Shown here one piece after another: positions 11,204-22,106 of a stretch of DNA of 64,000 nt. The notes below the pieces were generated by a model. That model was not told the origin of the DNA. It searched no databases and saw only the letters and a program-made list of their open reading frames with translations. The position numbers and the translations under genes were made by a program. Positions within the stretch are counted from its first letter, which is position 1. The number at the start of each line of letters is the position of its first letter. Source of the stretch: Schizochytrium sp. TIO01 (lineage: Eukaryota > Sar > Bigyra > Thraustochytrida > Thraustochytriidae); NCBI GenBank assembly GCA_004764695.1, contig SMSO01000025.1, positions 4,442,862-4,506,861 of the forward strand, written 5' to 3'.

Positions 11204-11863
11204 TGCCAAGTTTGATGAGGGAGTAGAAGGTAAGCAAGTACATAGCTAGGGAGCTAGCAAGTGGGGCTGCTTTTTGTGATTTGCAGATTCGTGATGGAAG
11301 GGCATTCATGCCGACCTACGCACGCAGGAATGCCCATTTCTTTCGTTCTTTCTTTCAAGGGGGATCGTGGTTTGCCTAGGCGATAGATAGTGCTTATGCT
11401 AACGCACCTGGTATGAATGAGGTATCTTTTGCCGCTGTTTGGCGTTGAACTTGGACTTGGACTCGATCGAAACATGACAGAGGCGGGACTGTTGTTGTTA
11501 AGTCTTGTGTGCTGCAAGACGAGGTTGGACAAAGTGAGACAAGGCTGTAGTACTACTGGGAGCGCGGTGAAATAATGGTGCGTTAAGGGAGATCCTTTCG
11601 GTAGAGAGGATTTTGGAGGAGAGAAACGACAAGACCGGGATGGAAGAGATAGAATAGAGAAACTAAGAGAGAAGAAGAAGATATGGTGGATATCGTCAGA
11701 GACAAAATGCATGCATGATGCGATTAAAGCGTGTATTATTTTTGGGTCGGGTATGCAGGTAGTATGTGTTATCTATAGGGAAACCATGGATCAATCAACA
11801 AAATCGTCTTGTTTGGGAGTAGACGGAAAAGAGGGTGTTTGGGTGATGTCTTGTTAAGTTGAT

Positions 11864-12859
11864 TTAGAGCTTCTCGATCATCTCCGGCACGGCCTTGAAG
11901 AGGTCAGCCTCGAGACCGATGTCACTGACCTGGAAGATGGGGGCCTCCGGGTCCTTGTTGATGCAGACAATGGTCTTGGCGTCCTTCATGCCGGCCAAGT
12001 GCTGGATGGCGCCAGAGATACCCACGGCGATGTACAGGTTGGGGGCCACGATCTTACCGGTCTGGCCAATCTGGAGCTCGTTGGGCACGTAGCCGGCATC
12101 GACGGCAGCGCGGGAGGCACCAACGGCGCCACCACCGAGCTTGTCGGCGAGGGTGTAGAGCATGTCGAAGTTCTCACCGCTCTTCATACCGCGGCCACCA
12201 GAGACGATCTTCTCAGCGGTGCCGAGCTCAGGGCGGTCAGACTTGGAGACCTCATCGGAGACCCAGGCGGTCTTGCCGGTGTTGCCCGGGCCGGAAACCT
12301 CCTCGACCTTGGCGGAGCCACCCTCGGCAGCAGCCTTGTCGAAGTTGGTGATGCGGACGGAGGCAAGCTTCACGCCGTCAGAGGACTTGACGGTGGCGAT
12401 GGCGTTACCGGCGTACATGGGGCGCTTGAAGGTGTCCTCACCGAGCACCTCGAGGATGTCGGAGATGGGCTGGACATCGAGCTTGGCGCCGAGGCGGGGC
12501 ATGATGTTCTTGCCGTCGTTGCTGGCAGAGAAGAGGATGTGGGAGAACTTCTTCTCGCCCTGGACCTGCTCGAGGAGAGCGCTGATGTTCTCAGCAACAC
12601 CGTGGTCGTAGGCGGCATCGGCGGCGGCGAGGACGGAGCTCACGCCCTCCACCTTGGAGGCCTCATCGGCGACAGTCTTGGCGTCAGCGCCGGCCACGAG
12701 GACGGTCACGTCGCCGCCGACAGCCTTGGCGGCCTGGATCACGGAGAGGGTGCCCTCCGCGAGCTTGCCCTCAGCGTGCTCGGCCACAACGAGGGTCGAA
12801 GCGAAGCGCTGGCTGGCGAAGTTGCGCCGGGCGGCGGTCTTGAGTGCGGTCGCGAACAT
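11864..12859 (-). CDS. ETFA: Electron transfer flavoprotein alpha subunit, mitochondrial
   Basis: This 331-residue protein is a full-length ETF alpha subunit. With ETF beta it accepts electrons from matrix acyl-CoA and related dehydrogenases and passes them through ETF:ubiquinone oxidoreductase to the respiratory chain. Residues 1-21 (basic, Ala/Ser/Phe-rich, no acids) form a good mitochondrial presequence. An N-terminal Rossmann-like domain begins at STLVVAEH. The C-terminal FAD-binding domain has the family signatures [13 protein letters not shown] and [13 protein letters not shown], followed by the [15 protein letters not shown] and [10 protein letters not shown] motifs. Length is normal for the family and the frame is intact. 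Codon third positions are almost all C or G, unlike the transporter genes, which suggests high expression. The beta subunit is not in the window. A long pyrimidine-rich tract lies about 100 bases upstream of the ATG. Confidence 0.97.
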   Translation of the reverse strand: MFATALKTAARRNFASQRFASTLVVAEHAEGKLAEGTLSVIQAAKAVGGDVTVLVAGADAKTVADEASKVEGVSSVLAAADAAYDHGVAENISALLEQVQGEKKFSHILFSASNDGKNIMPRLGAKLDVQPISDILEVLGEDTFKRPMYAGNAIATVKSSDGVKLASVRITNFDKAAAEGGSAKVEEVSGPGNTGKTAWVSDEVSKSDRPELGTAEKIVSGGRGMKSGENFDMLYTLADKLGGGAVGASRAAVDAGYVPNELQIGQTGKIVAPNLYIAVGISGAIQHLAGMKDAKTIVCINKDPEAPIFQVSDIGLEADLFKAVPEMIEKL

Positions 12860-12972
12860 CTTGGCTTTGGATACAACACCTAGTCAGCCTCAACTACTCT
12901 GCTGGAAATTGACGACTTCGTTTCGGGTTTGCTATTCTGCTCGAACTGTTTTCTTTGCACTGCTCTTCTGCG

Positions 12973-12986
12973 CTTTCTTTCTCTTT

Positions 12987-13027
<41 letters not shown>

Positions 13028-13030
13028 TTT
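12973..13030. repeat. (TTTC)n tract upstream of ETFA
   Basis: A run of TTTC tetramers beginning about 114 bases upstream of the ETFA start codon, with purines (GAAA) on the coding strand of ETFA. It might lie in the promoter or 5' UTR. Confidence 0.85.
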
Positions 13031-13204
13031 CTCCCCTTCTCCCTCTATCATGCCTCGACTACCTCCACCCCTACCATTTACCATAACCACACCCTACCAC
13101 TCTATCTTTTGCTTCTGATCTTGGCACCTACTCTGCTTACCTACAGTATAGTGTATCCTTTGATCGACCTCTTTCTTTCACCTGAAAATCTTTTTGAAGT
13201 TCAC

Positions 13205-13209
<5 letters not shown>

Positions 13210-13235
<26 letters not shown>
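13210..13235. repeat. Poly(T) run
   Basis: 26 consecutive thymines on the plus strand (poly(A) on the other). It has no flanking duplication or open frame that would mark a retroposed copy. Confidence 0.85.
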
Positions 13236-13241
<6 letters not shown>

Positions 13242-13363
13242 TTAAATTAATCTTGCCTCACCTTATCCCTAAGTATCCATCTCTTTCTTCGCCTTCACTC
13301 GCTTCGTTCCAACTGTCTTTAGCGTAATCACCATATAAACGTCCCATGCATCATAGACAGAGC

Positions 13364-13640
13364 GCGCCCTTCCTTTTCTTTTTTCTTCTCCTTTCTTCCC
13401 TTTCCTTTTCTTTTCTTCCCTTTCCTCTCCTTTTCTTTTCCCTCCTTTCTTTTTTCAATTTCTTCCCCTCCTCCTTCTCCTTCTGCTTCTTCTCCTTCTG
13501 CTTTCTGCCTTTTCCTTTCCTTTCCTTTCCTTTGCTTTCCTTGGTTTCCTTTCAGACCTCTCCGCTGTCTCTGCTGTATTTGGGGCTTCTCAGCTTTTGC
13601 CTTCTTCTCCTCCTCCTTCTTCTCCTTAATCTTTTGCAGA
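13364..13640. repeat. Polypyrimidine tract
   Basis: Nearly 280 bases with almost only C and T on the plus strand, made of TTTCC, TTCTCC and similar short units. It creates long spurious Lys/Glu-rich and Phe/Ser-rich frames. Confidence 0.8.
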
Positions 13641-13828
13641 CGCCGTGGTAGTCTCAAAGATTTTGATTTCCTGTAAATAAAGGCGCTCTTTCTTCCCTTC
13701 AGTCAGCATCACAAACAAAACTCATAAGAAGAATGGAGCTTTCAAGATTATCATTTCCACCTGCAGCCTAACCAGCGACAACAGCAAAAATACCTCCGCC
13801 ATGTGAACAATCCCTCAGCGATCTTGAG

Positions 13829-13860
<32 letters not shown>

Positions 13861-13862
13861 CA
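13829..13862. repeat. (ATC)n microsatellite
   Basis: About eleven ATC triplets with one ACC interruption. Confidence 0.85.
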
Positions 13863-13945
13863 GAATGTCTCGCGGCGGCCTTTCGTAGCGCGTACTGCGA
13901 TGAATTGTATTCTTCTTGCGCCACAGACAAAGGGCATAGAAAGGA

Positions 13946-13959
13946 GAAAGAAAGAAAAA

Positions 13960-13990
<31 letters not shown>
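13946..13990. repeat. (GAAA)n microsatellite
   Basis: About eleven GAAA tetramers, complementary in sequence class to the TTTC tract at 12973-13030 but in inverted orientation. Confidence 0.88.
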
Positions 13991-13991
<1 letters not shown>

Positions 13992-14473
13992 CCAGCAAAC
14001 AGACGGAGAGAGAGACAGTAACAATTGCAATGCAAACCAATTACCTGTCCATTATGGGCACATCCCTCACTCTCTTAGCCAATGCTGTAGTGCTCCTTTG
14101 TTTCCTCACACCCCTCCTTACTCATTGACCATCTTATCTCCTTTCAATTAGCACAGTCCATGATATTAATTCACCGCATTCATTGAATTGAGTCAAAGTT
14201 TTCAATTCAAAACTACGAAGTACACTGATTATTGCTGTACTCTCGCGCATAGTAATAGCCTGGGACACGCTGCGGGGGTCTTACGCCGCGGATATACAGG
14301 TGGTAGAGGCGATGGTATCGCCGTAATAAGCTTTCAGAAAGAAATCGATCGATGTAGTTTTCTTTCTTTTCAGCGGGTCTCCGCTCGCTAGGGGGTCTTA
14401 GTAAATGGGATAGGAGGGCGCCATGTAAATCTCTGACGAGACTTTCGGAGTGATACTACTGAGTACTTACTTC

Positions 14474-14493
14474 CCTACCTACCTACCTACCTA
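14474..14493. repeat. (CCTA)n short tandem repeat
   Basis: About five CCTA units. CCTA/TAGG-containing words recur upstream of several genes in the window. Confidence 0.75.
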
Positions 14494-15287
14494 TCGAGCT
14501 AAGAGTAGCGTAATGTAGTGCGATGCAGTGAGTGTAATGCGTGCGGTGCAATGTAATGTAATGGATTGTAATGCGGTGCCAAGTGGAGCGATCCTGCTTC
14601 AATCCCTCCGTTTCCTCGCGGCGACTCTCTCGTGCGCAGGTAAAATCCTTCGTTTAAGCCCGACTTCCTTCGGCGGGGCCCGCCGCGATCCCTTCTTGAG
14701 CGCAGACCCGATCGCCGCCGCACTTGCGAATGCAGACAGACTTGAAGTTGATTGGTATCTCTCGAAAGAAAGTTGAAATTGACGCAACCACCTTTTTTAC
14801 TTTCAATCTTCTAACTACATCACAACAAAGCAATCAGTCCACAAACCATGCAAAGCCTACCGCACTGCTACCATTTTGCCTATCTGTCTGCTCATTTTGT
14901 TTGTTTATCCCACAAAGTTTCTTTCTCTTTTTCTTTTTCAATAAATTTTAAAAATTATTTTTAATTAATAACAAAAGCAAATAGAACTACTGTAGAGGAA
15001 AACCTCAGATTGTTTCCTTTTCTTTTTCTCGCGGCGTCTCCCGGTTTTCAGATCCTTTGCTCGTGCTATCTCTCTCTGCCTTGACACAGGTGGATAGGTA
15101 GATAGATAGATACGTCTGCCTCTCTATCCATGCACTGTTGAGGCCTTTGTTTGTTTGCGCCTGTTGGACCCTTTTCGATGATTCAATTGGTCTTCCTCAA
15201 TCCTTGAAGACGAGTGCTCAAATGTAGAAAGGTACGTTTGCGAACGTGTCTGTCATATTATTCACTCCCTCTCTCACTCATTCATTG

Positions 15288-15293
<6 letters not shown>

Positions 15294-15322
<29 letters not shown>
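15294..15322. repeat. (TA)n microsatellite
   Basis: About fourteen TA dinucleotides without interruption. Confidence 0.9.
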
Positions 15323-15326
<4 letters not shown>

Positions 15327-16992
15327 ATAGATTACATGTTCATAGAAATGAATGAATCAATTGCAATCGAAACCAAGAAAAGAGAGAAAGAAAAGAAAAG
15401 AAGAAGAGCGCTGCGAGGCTAGCAGCCCCGCTAGCGCAAAGCCTAGCGCACCGTTGGCTGCGGAGGTGGTAGTGGTTCTTCTTAGTGTTCTCGCGCAGTC
15501 TGCGATTTCTAAATTTCATGAGATTGCAAATTTGGGTTTGATTGTGAGAACATTGAAAGATGATGCTGAGGAGCCGTGAAGGGAAAGAAGGACCATCGTG
15601 GGTCTGCGAAGAGCAGCGGAGCGAGGATGATCGTAAATCGTGGATCTCGAATTGCGAATATCTTGCGGAATTGAGTTGATCAAAGCGGCGAGTGCATTTG
15701 GTTTCCATTTCGAGTTGTTGTTGCCTCTTTCTGTTGGTCACCACATACATACATTGCAAGACACAACTCATTTTCAGAAAAGAAAACGTGGAGACCATAC
15801 ATACTATACATACATACTGTTTGGTGGTTCTTCATCCATCGATATCTATCTATTCATGAGCAGAGAGATGAGGAATTTATCTATCTATAAATGTGAATGA
15901 CTCATGAACAAGGGGATGAATGCATGAATGAATGCTGTATCTGCGTCGATGAAATTTAGATGGACCAAGGCAAGTCTGGTGTGCTTACTTCTTGCTTCTT
16001 TGAGCTGCCTATTTGCTGCTTTTACGTGCAGCTGATCAGCCGCTGAAAAGGCAAGTGATTCCTGCGTATTGCGCGACAAAGAGGCACCGCATATTCAGAT
16101 GTCGTCGCACAATAGGCAGACTCTATCTATCTTCTGATGATCCATATGGCATCAGCAAAGAAAGCTGTTAGCAAAGAAAGCTGTTGCTTCAATGTAACAA
16201 ACACATGAACTAAAGAAACATATGAAGAGGTAATTTGATCATGGTTAGTTAGCACGGCACCACATCTACCAAAAAGATAGAACGGATACTATGTTTAAAG
16301 GTAGGAGTAGATGTAAAGCCCGGAGCCCTTGCTTTATTAGTAATCCCAAGAATGCCATCAAACCATACTAACTAAGTAGGTATTGCGAGGCAATGCATTC
16401 ATGGAAAGAATGCTGATCAAAACTATCTTTGCTTTGGTATCGTTGCTGTTTTATTCAACCTCGAGTGTGTGTATATTCTGAAAGTTAAACGTTTGCGCAC
16501 CGGAATAGATACAGCGGGCACCGCCAAAACACAGATTACTGTAGATGTTGTTTTATTATTTCTTTATTTCTTTATTTCTCTTATGTGAAAAGCGCTTCTT
16601 CAATTTTGGATTATATGTGTGCAAGGTTTACGCACAATCTGTATCCCGCCTCGAAATAAATAGACAGTGCGCTCTGGTGAAACCAATGTATGCCATGCAA
16701 GGTCCTAGGGACCCAAAGCAGTGCGAAATGAAGTCAGCTGTTTTGATGATGTCATGATATCTTGAGATCAAATTTGCTCACTCTGGTATAAAAGTATGTG
16801 TTTATGTATGCGCGCTTTGCTTGTGGTACCTAGCTAGTTAGCAGCAACATTCCAATGGCTTTAATGTTCCAAAGTGTTGCTTGCTTTGGGAGTTTTTCAT
16901 CAATTCTCGATTCTCGATTCTCGATTCCATCGTCAATTTCATTCAAGCATGAGCCGCATTCGTTCGTTCATACATTCAATTCTTTAGTTTTT

Positions 16993-17019
16993 AATTCATT
17001 CATTCATTCATTCATTCAT
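16993..17019. repeat. (ATTC)n microsatellite
   Basis: About six ATTC tetramers, preceded by three copies of a short TTCTCGA word at about 16904-16925. Confidence 0.8.
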
Positions 17020-17499
17020 CTTGATCAGTTGATCAAGCAGCGAAGATGTCCTGGGTTTTTAGCAAAGGGACAAACAAACGCAATGAAGAAACACACGATG
17101 CTATTGCTGTGGTGATGCATCGATGACTCGCTTTTATATCTTTATTTCTTTATTTATGTATAAAATAAAGCTAGCAGTGCGGGACACCGATGTGTCCTGA
17201 GTGGTCAGACATTATCACTGCCCTTTTCAATATCCCAAGGCCCCTTTCCGAAGCTTTTGGTATTGAGGCGTCAGATAATTTCATAAAAACTAGTCTTGCT
17301 GTTGGAATCACAAAAGCAACTGACTTTCGTATTTACGATGATAAGCCGTCAAAATCTTCGCCAATCTAAGCGTGGACGTCATGATCATAGTTGCAATCAT
17401 CATCACCATCGGCGTCGCTGTCGTCGTCTTTTGGTGCCTCGTCTTTTCTGCCCGCATTGTCTTTTTTCGCTTTCTTTCTACCTGGTACAGACCTCACTT

Positions 17500-17776
17500 T
17501 TCTTTTTCTTCTTTTCTTTTCTTTTCTTTTCTTTTCTTTGCCTCTTTTCTTTTCTTTGCCTCTTTGCCTCTTTTCTTTTCTTTGCCTCTTTTCTTTTCTT
17601 TTCTTTGCCTCTTTTCTTTTCTTTGCCTCTTTGCCTCTTTTCTTTTCTTTGCCTCTTTGCCTCTTTTCTTTTCTTTGCCTTTTTTCTTTTCTTTTCTTTT
17701 CTTTGCCTTTTTTCTTTTCTTTTCTTTTCTTTGCCTCTTTTCTTTTCTTTTCTTTGACTCTTTTCTTTTCTTCCTT
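17500..17776. repeat. Hierarchical TTTTC / TTTGCCTC minisatellite
   Basis: About 275 bases built from two alternating words, TTTTC (5 bases) and TTTGCCTC (8 bases), in varying order and copy number. It reads in all three frames as Phe/Leu/Ser-rich sequence without stops, so the open frames across it are artefacts. Confidence 0.9.
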
Positions 17777-18326
17777 GAAAAGAGCAATTTCAGGCTCCTG
17801 GTCTTTTCGTCTCCACCTTAAATGCAGATTTCTTCTCTCTTGGCGGCCTCAATTCGATACTGTTTATATTAAGGCTACACTCATACATGACGTTTTTAAT
17901 ACCCCTCAAGCGCTGTGGGAGAAAGAAAAGGAGTATAGTAACGAGGTGATGGTCAGTGAAGCTATCTTTCATGTACCTTAAATGATAGGGGTATAGAGAG
18001 ATTGTAGAAACTAAGCTATCCGTTGATCATAGGTCGCACAGAACTAGTGTTGAGACAAAGGTTATGATGCGTGTCTGCTGGCACGAGTGTCGAGGAAGCA
18101 CCGATGTTATGGTTGAGGACGAGGAGGCTTTGGAGAAGTACAAATCCATGCATTGTGCCAGAAATAGCAGCTAGTCTGTAGAAATTTTGGACTGTCTCCT
18201 GGCACCTTCAGCGGTCCATCTCAACTCAATCTACTCTGCTACGAGAGTGAACTGGTAGCCTGCATGGACTCTCGCAGGTCAAAGCTAGCTTATTAAACTT
18301 TTCGAGTCTCATCGACCCTCGCACAG

Positions 18327-21300
18327 ATGATGGAGGGCGCCGAGAGTCTCAGTGATACGCCAGCAGGTTATCGCAGGCTCCAGGAGAGCGAGGAGTACTT
18401 TGGCCTGGCTGCATGGACGCATGAGGTCACTGGAGGCCTCGTGTACGAAGAGGACGTCTCCTCCGCACTCATTGCACCCGGAGTGCTGCGCCTTGTGGAT
18501 CCGGCCTCTGGTGCCTACTTTTACTTTGATGAGGTAGCCCACGTGTCCTCCTGGGCGCCTCTAGCAGCCGCAAACACAGCCAGAGAAAACGCACCAGCGC
18601 ACTCGGAAGCCGCCTCGCACGAGCAACTTCACCAGCTTGACGCTGCCAGAAGCTCCTCATTGCAGAGTGTGTACCATACATCCGTCACTACAGCTACCGC
18701 CATTCCCTTGGATCCTATTAAAGGCTTGCCTAGTGGTGGGGACCAGCTTGGAGGCCAATCACAGCGTTCTAAAGAACATCTCGATAACAACCAGCAAAGA
18801 GATTTCAAGAATTGGCATGATCTCACGGATCTAGACAAATCTGGAGATCGGCAGAATCAAGAACCTGAGATTTTTCAAGCAGCAACGCAAGACATCGATG
18901 CAGAGGAGTTGCTTGAAGTACTGCCTTGTCGAGAGGATTGCGTGGCTCCTAATAACAGTGACAACGTGCTGCTACATAACTGTGAGCCGGACGACCGACA
19001 ACTAGTCTGTGCAGACGCAGAGACAGTGCCAGCAGAGACAGCAACTGTCCATAGAGCTATAGCAGGGACTGAAGATTTGAACAGGAGGGCCTCTGGTACC
19101 AAAATGGCAGCCCAAGGAGCAAGCCCAAATGAAACGGAAAACATAGGCGGCGAGAGTGATGGAAGTGTCGTCAGGAGTAATTCTGAAGAAGATGGCTATC
19201 AGGTTGTAGGTGGTGATAAAGCTGAGGTTCCGAATGATTCTGGGACACTCATGCTACACTCCAAGAGGAGTTTTCACAGTACCAATAGTAGTATTAGCAG
19301 CAGTCATTTTTCAACGAGTAATAGTATACGAGTAGGTGGTAGTGAAGAAGAGGCAAAACACGAGGAAGATGGGAAAAGTGCGAAAGAGGGAGAAGAAGGG
19401 CGACGAGACTTTTCATCTCATAAAGGCGAACCACCCCAGCTCATTGAGCATGTTGACAGAGAGCAGCAGGATCAAGAGGCAAAATATCACTGTGAAGATC
19501 AATTTGAGATGCCACGGCAGCGCCTAGAAGATATTACAACGAGTCCCAATGACTCTCCCGAAATAGATCGAAACAACCTCAGACTGGGCGAGGAGGCAAA
19601 AGATGGTGACCCGGAAAGTGGAAGTAGTAGTGGTCGCAAAATAGCTGTCTTTACCACCACCACAGCAACTACCCAAGCAGAAGAAGCCATAGCAGTAAAT
19701 GCAGTGAAAAAAGTCAACCCAGATGACCCACATTCAGAATGGTTTGACCATCAAGATGAAAACACAGCCACTTCTTTATTTTGGCTTGACGAAGATGACG
19801 AGCTTGAAGAAGTAATAGAAAAAGATGAAGAGGATGAAGAAGATGGTGATGCTGATAATAATGATAATGATGATGATGATGATGAAGGAGGATGGACTGA
19901 TGCTGAGCAGGACAATAATGGCGTAGAAAATGAAAATAAGCGCGTTTCTGATGACTGCAAATCAGTAGGCACGCCAAAGTCGATTCATGGGAGCGAATCA
20001 TCAGTCAAAACAGGCTCAAAGAACGGTTATAACAATCACGATAGTGCTAAAATTAAAATTAATCCAGGAGTAAAGAGTCATGGCGGAGCTCTCTTGGACA
20101 ATCAAAACGAAGAGAAACCGCGATTTGAACGAGGAAATTCTAAAAAGGAGGGCGGGAGTTCAACCCATCACAGTTTGACACATCGAGAACAAAAAGCTCT
20201 TCATAAAGATCATTCACAACGACTTAAGCATCGACAGCTTCAAGAAGACAATCATAACCTGTTAAATTCAAGTCCCCATAATCATGATGTGAGCCCAATG
20301 TCTGGGCGAAGTGTACAATCTGGCTCCACCAATCTGCACTACCACACTGCTCCATCTGATTATCAATCGCGCCTGGACCGAAAATCATACTTTGCTCTCG
20401 AACGGATGCAGACGCAAATGAATCGTCGGAGACTACAGATTAAAGCAGCGGAAGATGTATATCTAAAACGAGAAGCGGAAGACTTCGATAGTCGCGGGGG
20501 GCGAACTCGTGCTATCAAATTGACTCCAGCACAGCTAGCTCGTAGGAAGCGGATCCTAGCGGAAGAAAGGCACCGTGTCGCTCAAGAGCGTGAGCTTGCC
20601 CTAATGAAAAAGCGCCGCGAGTACCTTTCAAGCTTTTATGATCGGCAACCAAAGTCAAAACATACAGATTCTGCTAGTAGGGATCTATGGGCTTCCAAAA
20701 TTCACCTACATCCAAATGCATCTCTCAATGAGTGCCCTCGTCATTGTGTACAAGGACACATTCATAGGTTTGATCTCAAAATTTTGCGAGAAGATTCTCA
20801 GGAGTCTCCAAAACGATCCTCATCACGAACGCCCAAACCTCATGGGATGCGAAAGGCAAGCATTTCATCACGCCCTCGTACCGCACCAGGCCGCGTCCGT
20901 GCTGCTTATACCAAAACCAAGTCACGGCCAAGTACTGCTCAGGGTTCACTCTCTCCGTCACCAATGCTTGATTTGTTACGTCAAGAGTTAAGCGATCGTC
21001 TACTTCAAGAAACCGGAGAATCAATGGATGATGTCCACACAGCAATGCTTTTAAGGCTTGAGAAGCCATCAAGTCGAAGGGATCGCCTTGCTAAACTTGC
21101 AGTCATTAAACCTCCTAAAATGCCAACAGTAGATATTGCCTACCTGGAAAGACGCAAAACCCAAATCGCGAAACAGAAGTCGTCGCGCAACGTTCAGACT
21201 GTTGATGCATCTGCTGTCACGGCCAGGAATAATTTTGATAACGGTATCCGTGATACACCCTATAATCAAGATGTCGCGAAGCCGCGACAACAACAAAAGA

Positions 21301-22106
21301 AAAGCTCGCGAACAGTGGTCTTCCACGATACTTCTGTCCAGCATGGCACTTCAAAGAGAGAGCTCCTAAGTAAAATAAGTGGTACAGAAGATAGTTTGCT
21401 TAGTGATGTTCAGGATAGCGAGCTAGATGACGAGCTGATGAGTATGCCAGGTGTTCATGATAGCTATGAAGGGAATTCATTCCAGTCAAGTTCAACACTA
21501 ACAGAGGCAAGGTTAGAACTTACCAAAACATCTCCAACCCGACACAGAGTGGCGCTTGTCTCAGATGATGTGTTAAGTCAGGTCTTTCGCGCGATTGACA
21601 CATCTGGAGACGGTTTCGTGGATCTAAAAGAGCTGCGATCTGCATTGCGGGAGAAGGATTTTGTGCGGGCCCTCGCTCAGAATGCACCTGGTTTAAATAT
21701 GCTTTTGCGCCCAGAGTTTTGCCAGGCGGTCTTCGAATGTATTGATGTTGATGAATCTGGTGATGTAAGCCTTGAAGAGTTTATTCGCGTATTTGGTCTC
21801 TTCCTAAATGAGTCTGAGGAGGAGCGTCAACGTCGTGTAGATTTTCGAAGGCTTTTTGATACCATGGACAGAGATGGAGATGGTAGCATTGATATGTTTG
21901 AATTGCGAAATGCTCTACGAAACGACAACAATATACGAGAAATGCTCAAGTGCAGTCCCGTTTTGCGTGTTCTTCTTCGTGGTTCTGCATACCATCGAAT
22001 CAGCTCTATTTATCTTCAATTTGACGAAGATAATTCAGGAACTCTTGAGTGGCCAGAGTTCCTCAAAGTCTGTCAAATGACATTTTACAACGACGCAGAT
22101 ACATGA
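18327..22106 (+). CDS. Large acidic protein with degenerate WW module and four C-terminal EF-hands
   Basis: The protein has 1259 residues from a tandem ATG. At about 54-78 a WW-like element keeps the aromatic core (AYFYF) and the second Trp (W76), but the first Trp is replaced by Leu. Residues about 90-680 are disordered, with an extreme Asp/Glu run at about 495-530. Residues about 690-790 are basic and likely helical or coiled. RPRTAP and RPSTAQ peptides occur near 850-875. The C-terminus has two EF-hand pairs with loops starting at D1091, D1140, D1181 and D1233. Each loop has Asp at position 1, Gly at 6 and Glu at 12, so calcium binding is likely. A calcium-responsive cytoskeletal or basal-body protein is plausible but inferred. 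The frame is uninterrupted. The 5' side is the repeat-rich spacer and the 3' side has tRNA-Asp. Confidence 0.92.
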   Translation: MMEGAESLSDTPAGYRRLQESEEYFGLAAWTHEVTGGLVYEEDVSSALIAPGVLRLVDPASGAYFYFDEVAHVSSWAPLAAANTARENAPAHSEAASHEQLHQLDAARSSSLQSVYHTSVTTATAIPLDPIKGLPSGGDQLGGQSQRSKEHLDNNQQRDFKNWHDLTDLDKSGDRQNQEPEIFQAATQDIDAEELLEVLPCREDCVAPNNSDNVLLHNCEPDDRQLVCADAETVPAETATVHRAIAGTEDLNRRASGTKMAAQGASPNETENIGGESDGSVVRSNSEEDGYQVVGGDKAEVPNDSGTLMLHSKRSFHSTNSSISSSHFSTSNSIRVGGSEEEAKHEEDGKSAKEGEEGRRDFSSHKGEPPQLIEHVDREQQDQEAKYHCEDQFEMPRQRLEDITTSPNDSPEIDRNNLRLGEEAKDGDPESGSSSGRKIAVFTTTTATTQAEEAIAVNAVKKVNPDDPHSEWFDHQDENTATSLFWLDEDDELEEVIEKDEEDEEDGDADNNDNDDDDDEGGWTDAEQDNNGVENENKRVSDDCKSVGTPKSIHGSESSVKTGSKNGYNNHDSAKIKINPGVKSHGGALLDNQNEEKPRFERGNSKKEGGSSTHHSLTHREQKALHKDHSQRLKHRQLQEDNHNLLNSSPHNHDVSPMSGRSVQSGSTNLHYHTAPSDYQSRLDRKSYFALERMQTQMNRRRLQIKAAEDVYLKREAEDFDSRGGRTRAIKLTPAQLARRKRILAEERHRVAQERELALMKKRREYLSSFYDRQPKSKHTDSASRDLWASKIHLHPNASLNECPRHCVQGHIHRFDLKILREDSQESPKRSSSRTPKPHGMRKASISSRPRTAPGRVRAAYTKTKSRPSTAQGSLSPSPMLDLLRQELSDRLLQETGESMDDVHTAMLLRLEKPSSRRDRLAKLAVIKPPKMPTVDIAYLERRKTQIAKQKSSRNVQTVDASAVTARNNFDNGIRDTPYNQDVAKPRQQQKKSSRTVVFHDTSVQHGTSKRELLSKISGTEDSLLSDVQDSELDDELMSMPGVHDSYEGNSFQSSSTLTEARLELTKTSPTRHRVALVSDDVLSQVFRAIDTSGDGFVDLKELRSALREKDFVRALAQNAPGLNMLLRPEFCQAVFECIDVDESGDVSLEEFIRVFGLFLNESEEERQRRVDFRRLFDTMDRDGDGSIDMFELRNALRNDNNIREMLKCSPVLRVLLRGSAYHRISSIYLQFDEDNSGTLEWPEFLKVCQMTFYNDADT

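Larger units (their letters stand above)
8955..11863. other. Convergent intergenic region with simple repeats
   Basis: This lies between the 3' ends of the oxygenase (+) and ETFA (-) genes. It is very AT-rich to about 10.5 kb, has a GC-rich island at about 10506-10745, then runs of AT, GATA/GAGA and GTTT repeats. The open frames are low-complexity and not gene-like. No RNA gene was recognised. Confidence 0.5.
12860..18326. other. 5.5-kb divergent spacer, microsatellite-dense, no gene seen
   Basis: This lies between the divergent ETFA (-) and EF-hand (+) genes and must contain both promoters. It is crowded with simple repeats, listed separately. The open frames here (Lys/Glu-rich or Phe/Leu/Ser-rich) are readings of those repeats. 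I found no conserved domain, tRNA or rRNA. Confidence 0.55.

Noticed and set aside
11999-12883. A 294-residue plus-strand open frame opposite ETFA
   Set aside because: It is antisense to a certain gene. Its openness follows from the C/G-ending codon bias of ETFA, and its Gly/Val/Leu-rich translation has no domain.
13328-13657. Lys/Glu-rich frame resembling a nuclear charged protein
   Set aside because: It is the reverse reading of a polypyrimidine tract; codons are almost all AAG, GAG, AAA and GAA in tandem.
10691-16040. GCTGATCAGCCGCT shared between 10.69 kb and 16.03 kb
   Set aside because: A short shared word in two spacers with unrelated flanks; not enough to claim a repeat family.
17296-17981. 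Long Phe/Leu/Ser-rich frames that look like membrane proteins
   Set aside because: They are translations of the TTTTC/TTTGCCTC minisatellite in each frame.
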